In this document: piece by piece, positions 33,699 to 35,995 of the stretch
Numbering within the stretch: the first letter of the stretch is position 1
Layout of the letters: every line of letters begins with the position of its first letter
Origin: Flavobacteriaceae bacterium
Lineage (GTDB): Bacteria; Bacteroidota; Bacteroidia; Flavobacteriales; Flavobacteriaceae
Length of the DNA: 35,995 nt
Direction: 5' to 3'
Assembly: GCA_947461795.1 (NCBI GenBank)
Contig: CANHMG010000013.1
Coordinates: 1-35,995, forward strand
Notes under the pieces: model-generated
The model's database searches: none
Told to the model about the DNA's origin: nothing
Seen by the model: the letters and a program-made list of their open reading frames with translations, nothing else
Program-made: the position numbers and the translations under genes

Positions 33699-35102
33699 TT
33701 AGTTTTTATGTGAACTCCCAACAGCGCTAAAGATAAAACCAATTTCTTTCATTTTTTTGGGGTCCAAAATATTTCTACCATCAAAAACAAAAGCTGGTTT
33801 CTGCATTTCATCATAAATCCTTTGCCAATCATATGATTTGAACTCATCCCATTCAGTTAAAATTGTTATAGCATGAGCATTTTTACAGGCCTCATAAGGA
33901 TCTTGCAACACAAGAATGTTTTTTTCTATATTTTCAGAAGTAATGGTGTCAAGATAATTTAAGTCAAATAGAATTTGTTTTTTTCCGACTTTTGGATCGT
34001 AAACTGCAATATTAGCTTGTTCATGAATTAGATATTCAGCAACATTAATAGCTGCAGATTCTCTAGTATCATTGGTGTCTTTCTTGAAAGCCCAACCTAA
34101 AAAAGTAATTTTTTTGCCCGAAACGGTATTGTATAATGTTTGAACAATATTACTTGCAAATCTTCTTTTTTGATGATCGTTCATAATAACCACTTGCTCC
34201 CAATAATCTGCTACTTCATTTAATCCGTATGATTTGGCAATATATACTAAATTTAAAATGTCTTTTTGAAAACAAGATCCACCAAAACCTACAGAAGATT
34301 TTAGAAATTTAGACCCAATTCTACTATCCATACCAATAGCTTTTGCTACTTCATCAACATCAGCCTCTGTTTTTTCACACAATTCAGAAATGGCATTTAT
34401 AGAAGAAACACGTTGCGCTAAAAATGCATTCGCCGTTAATTTAGACAATTCTGAAGACCATAAATTGGTAGTTAATATATTTTCTTTTGGAACCCAATTG
34501 GCATAAATTTCTACCAATGAATTGATAGCTTCTTTGCCTTCAACTGAATTAATTCCACCGATAAGTACACGATCTGGGTTTTGAAGATCTTGAACAGCTG
34601 TCCCTTCAGCAAGGAATTCTGGATTTGATAATATTTGAAATTGCACTCCATTTCCAGTATTGTCTAGAATGTTTTTTATTGCTTCAGCAGTTCTAACAGG
34701 TAAAGTTGATTTTTCTACAACAATTTTACTGTCTTTTGCGACACTTGCAATTTGACGTGCACACAATTCAATAAATTTTAAATCTGCAGCCATACCTTTT
34801 CCGAGACCGTACGTCTTAGTTGGCGTATTAACAGAAATAAAAATCATTTGAGATTCATCAATTGCTTTTTCTACATCTGTAGAAAAAAATAAATTTCTAC
34901 CTCTTGCCTCTGCAACTAATGCGCTTAATCCAGGTTCGTAAATTGGAATATTATTTACATCCTGATCATTCCAAGATGCTATTCGATCTGCATTTAAATC
35001 AACAACAGTTACTTTAATATGTGGGCATTTTTGAGCTATGATAGCCATAGTAGGTCCTCCAACATAACCTGCACCTATACAACAAATAGAACTTATTTTC
35101 AT
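33699..35102 (-). CDS. ugd: UDP-glucose 6-dehydrogenase
   Basis: A 467-residue UDP-glucose dehydrogenase of the longer, eukaryote-like type. The NAD loop is GAGYVGGPT (10-18). [10 protein letters not shown] (90-99), [11 protein letters not shown] (130-140), [10 protein letters not shown] (160-169), [23 protein letters not shown] (221-243) and the catalytic cysteine C277 in [10 protein letters not shown] follow in order. It makes UDP-glucuronic acid with two NAD+. The ATG at 35102 is chosen because it directly precedes the NAD-binding strand and leaves a 31-base gap to the upstream gene. A TTG at 35162 would add 20 unrelated residues and overlap that gene. The product may feed the polymer as a uronic acid or a decarboxylated derivative. 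Confidence 0.97.
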   Translation of the reverse strand: MKISSICCIGAGYVGGPTMAIIAQKCPHIKVTVVDLNADRIASWNDQDVNNIPIYEPGLSALVAEARGRNLFFSTDVEKAIDESQMIFISVNTPTKTYGLGKGMAADLKFIELCARQIASVAKDSKIVVEKSTLPVRTAEAIKNILDNTGNGVQFQILSNPEFLAEGTAVQDLQNPDRVLIGGINSVEGKEAINSLVEIYANWVPKENILTTNLWSSELSKLTANAFLAQRVSSINAISELCEKTEADVDEVAKAIGMDSRIGSKFLKSSVGFGGSCFQKDILNLVYIAKSYGLNEVADYWEQVVIMNDHQKRRFASNIVQTLYNTVSGKKITFLGWAFKKDTNDTRESAAINVAEYLIHEQANIAVYDPKVGKKQILFDLNYLDTITSENIEKNILVLQDPYEACKNAHAITILTEWDEFKSYDWQRIYDEMQKPAFVFDGRNILDPKKMKEIGFIFSAVGSSHKN

Positions 35103-35133
35103 TTTGCTTTTTTTAACTCTAAATTCAATTAGA

Positions 35134-35995
35134 TTATAATTTACCGTCTGCTTTATTTCCAATAATCCCTTTTACATCATATAAAACGGAATTTTCTTTT
35201 TTTATGGAATCAAAATCGAGTGTAGAAAAAGTATCATGAGCAACACCCAAAACTACCGCATCGTATTTATTGTTTGGCAATACTGTAGTGGTAATTAAAC
35301 CATATTCATGCTTAACTTCATCTGGATTAGCCCAAGGATCGTAGATACTTACTTGAATACCATAATCTGATAAAGCTGAAATTACATCTACAATTTTGGT
35401 GTTTCTTACATCAGGACAATTTTCTTTAAAAGTAATTCCTAACATTAAAAGTTGCGCTCCATTTACAACAACTCCCTTTTTGATCATTAGCTTTACTACT
35501 TGTGAAGCTACATATTCACCCATACTATCATTGAGTCTTCTTCCTGCTAAAATAATTTCAGGATGGTAACCCATTTCTTGTGCTTTTTGAGCTAAATAAT
35601 ACGGATCTACACCGATACAATGACCACCAACTAATCCTGGTTTGAATGGTAAAAAATTCCATTTTGTTCCAGCGGCTTCTAATACAGCATGAGTATCTAT
35701 ATTGAGAATATTAAATATTTTAGACAATTCGTTTACAAAAGCAATATTGATATCTCGTTGTGAGTTTTCAATTACTTTAGCGGCTTCAGCTACTTTAATA
35801 GTGGGTGCTAAATGCGTCCCAGCTGTGATGATTGATTTATAAAGATTGTTTACTTTTATTCCAATCTCTGGAGTTGAACCTGCAGTAACTTTCAATATTT
35901 TATCAACTGTATGCAATTTATCACCAGGATTAATTCGTTCTGGAGAATATCCTGCATAGAAATCTACATTAAATTTTAAACCACTAATCTTTTCA
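35134..35995 (-). CDS. tviB: TviB/WbpO-type UDP-HexNAc 6-dehydrogenase, cut by window edge
   Basis: The C-terminal part (287 codons) of a nucleotide-sugar dehydrogenase. The frame stays open to the right edge with [12 protein letters not shown], a signature of the TviB/WbpO group, so the Met at 35916 is internal and the real start lies outside the window. The catalytic cysteine is in [16 protein letters not shown], and [15 protein letters not shown] and [12 protein letters not shown] mark the UDP-binding domain. This group oxidises UDP-GlcNAc or UDP-GalNAc to the uronic acid. UDP-GlcNAcA is the expected substrate of the WbpB homologue at 21305-22249, so this gene probably starts that pathway. 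The NAD-binding domain cannot be checked. Confidence 0.92.
   Translation of the reverse strand, partial: EKISGLKFNVDFYAGYSPERINPGDKLHTVDKILKVTAGSTPEIGIKVNNLYKSIITAGTHLAPTIKVAEAAKVIENSQRDINIAFVNELSKIFNILNIDTHAVLEAAGTKWNFLPFKPGLVGGHCIGVDPYYLAQKAQEMGYHPEIILAGRRLNDSMGEYVASQVVKLMIKKGVVVNGAQLLMLGITFKENCPDVRNTKIVDVISALSDYGIQVSIYDPWANPDEVKHEYGLITTTVLPNNKYDAVVLGVAHDTFSTLDFDSIKKENSVLYDVKGIIGNKADGKL

Noticed and set aside
33689..33702. Near-palindrome CTAATAGCTGTTAG at the UDP-glucose dehydrogenase stop codon
   Set aside because: It has one G-T mismatch, leaves no proper loop and has no T-run after it, so it supports neither a terminator nor a clear operator.
35103..35162. TTG start that would extend the UDP-glucose dehydrogenase by 20 residues
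   Set aside because: It would overlap the upstream dehydrogenase gene by 29 bases, and the extra residues do not belong to the family. The ATG at 35102 sits directly before the NAD-binding strand.
35914..35916. ATG at 35916 as the start of the TviB-type dehydrogenase
   Set aside because: The frame stays open upstream and encodes the family signature [12 protein letters not shown], so this Met is internal and the gene is cut by the window edge.
1..35995. Defence system, CRISPR array, phage, transposon or RNA gene
   Set aside because: I found no direct-repeat array, transposase, integrase, tRNA fold or rRNA segment. All substantial frames are explained by polysaccharide genes and their regulators.

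Overview
The window is one long, almost gap-free polysaccharide biosynthesis locus (O-antigen, capsule or exopolysaccharide type). Every real gene reads on the minus strand. The DNA is AT-rich, start codons lack Shine-Dalgarno sequences, one promoter-like site carries the Bacteroidetes TAnnTTTG box, and a UpxY-type NusG paralogue sits near the head of the locus. Together these point to a member of the Flavobacteriaceae, probably Flavobacterium or a close relative. I see no tRNA, rRNA, CRISPR array, transposase or phage gene. No gene-free stretch exceeds 300 bases; the longest is 131 bases (33568-33698).

Read in the direction of transcription, from right to left. (1) 35995-33699: two nucleotide-sugar dehydrogenases that make UDP-uronic acids, a TviB/WbpO-type enzyme cut by the window edge and a UDP-glucose 6-dehydrogenase. 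(2) 33698-32582: a regulatory block with nested inverted repeats over a candidate promoter, a winged-helix protein with a degenerate nucleotidyltransferase-like tail, and a UpxY-type antiterminator. (3) 32498-26272: dTDP-sugar genes, namely RfbB, two FdtA-like cupins, a FemAB/GNAT-like transferase, a short DegT-like protein, a methyltransferase, a hexapeptide acyltransferase and an FdtB/QdtB-type aminotransferase. A dTDP-3-(acyl)amino-3,6-dideoxyhexose is the likely product. (4) 26268-22293: the Wzx flippase, two GT2 glycosyltransferases and an acyltransferase. (5) 22249-19614: WbpB, WbpD and WbpI homologues of the UDP-2,3-diacetamido-uronic acid pathway; the WbpE aminotransferase is not here. 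(6) 19614-16099: a GT4 enzyme, an EpsG/Wzy-like polymerase and a deacetylase-like protein. (7) 16080-9681: MBOAT, an SGNH-like protein, CapA, an AsnB-type amidotransferase and a RimK-like ATP-grasp, which look like a polymer decoration module. (8) 9589-4303: a sugar epimerase, two GT4 enzymes, and Fcl and Gmd for GDP-L-fucose. (9) 4261-1: a GT4 enzyme, a second deacetylase-like protein, a sugar-transfer ATP-grasp, the initiating phosphoglycosyl transferase and the start of a CarB-like ATP-grasp.

The combined inference is a Wzx/Wzy-assembled heteropolysaccharide containing fucose, a 3-amino-dideoxy sugar and one or more uronic acids. It is probably modified by O-acylation, de-N/O-acylation, and amide or amino-acid substitution, because three ATP-grasp ligases and an AsnB homologue lie in the same locus. 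Genes not seen include rfbA, manB/manC, wbpE and the Wza/Wzc export proteins; they may lie outside the window.

The most interesting unexplained points are the nested inverted repeats before the regulator, the two divergent NodB-like deacetylases, the paired FdtA cupins of which one lacks a conserved histidine, and the amide-chemistry gene set.
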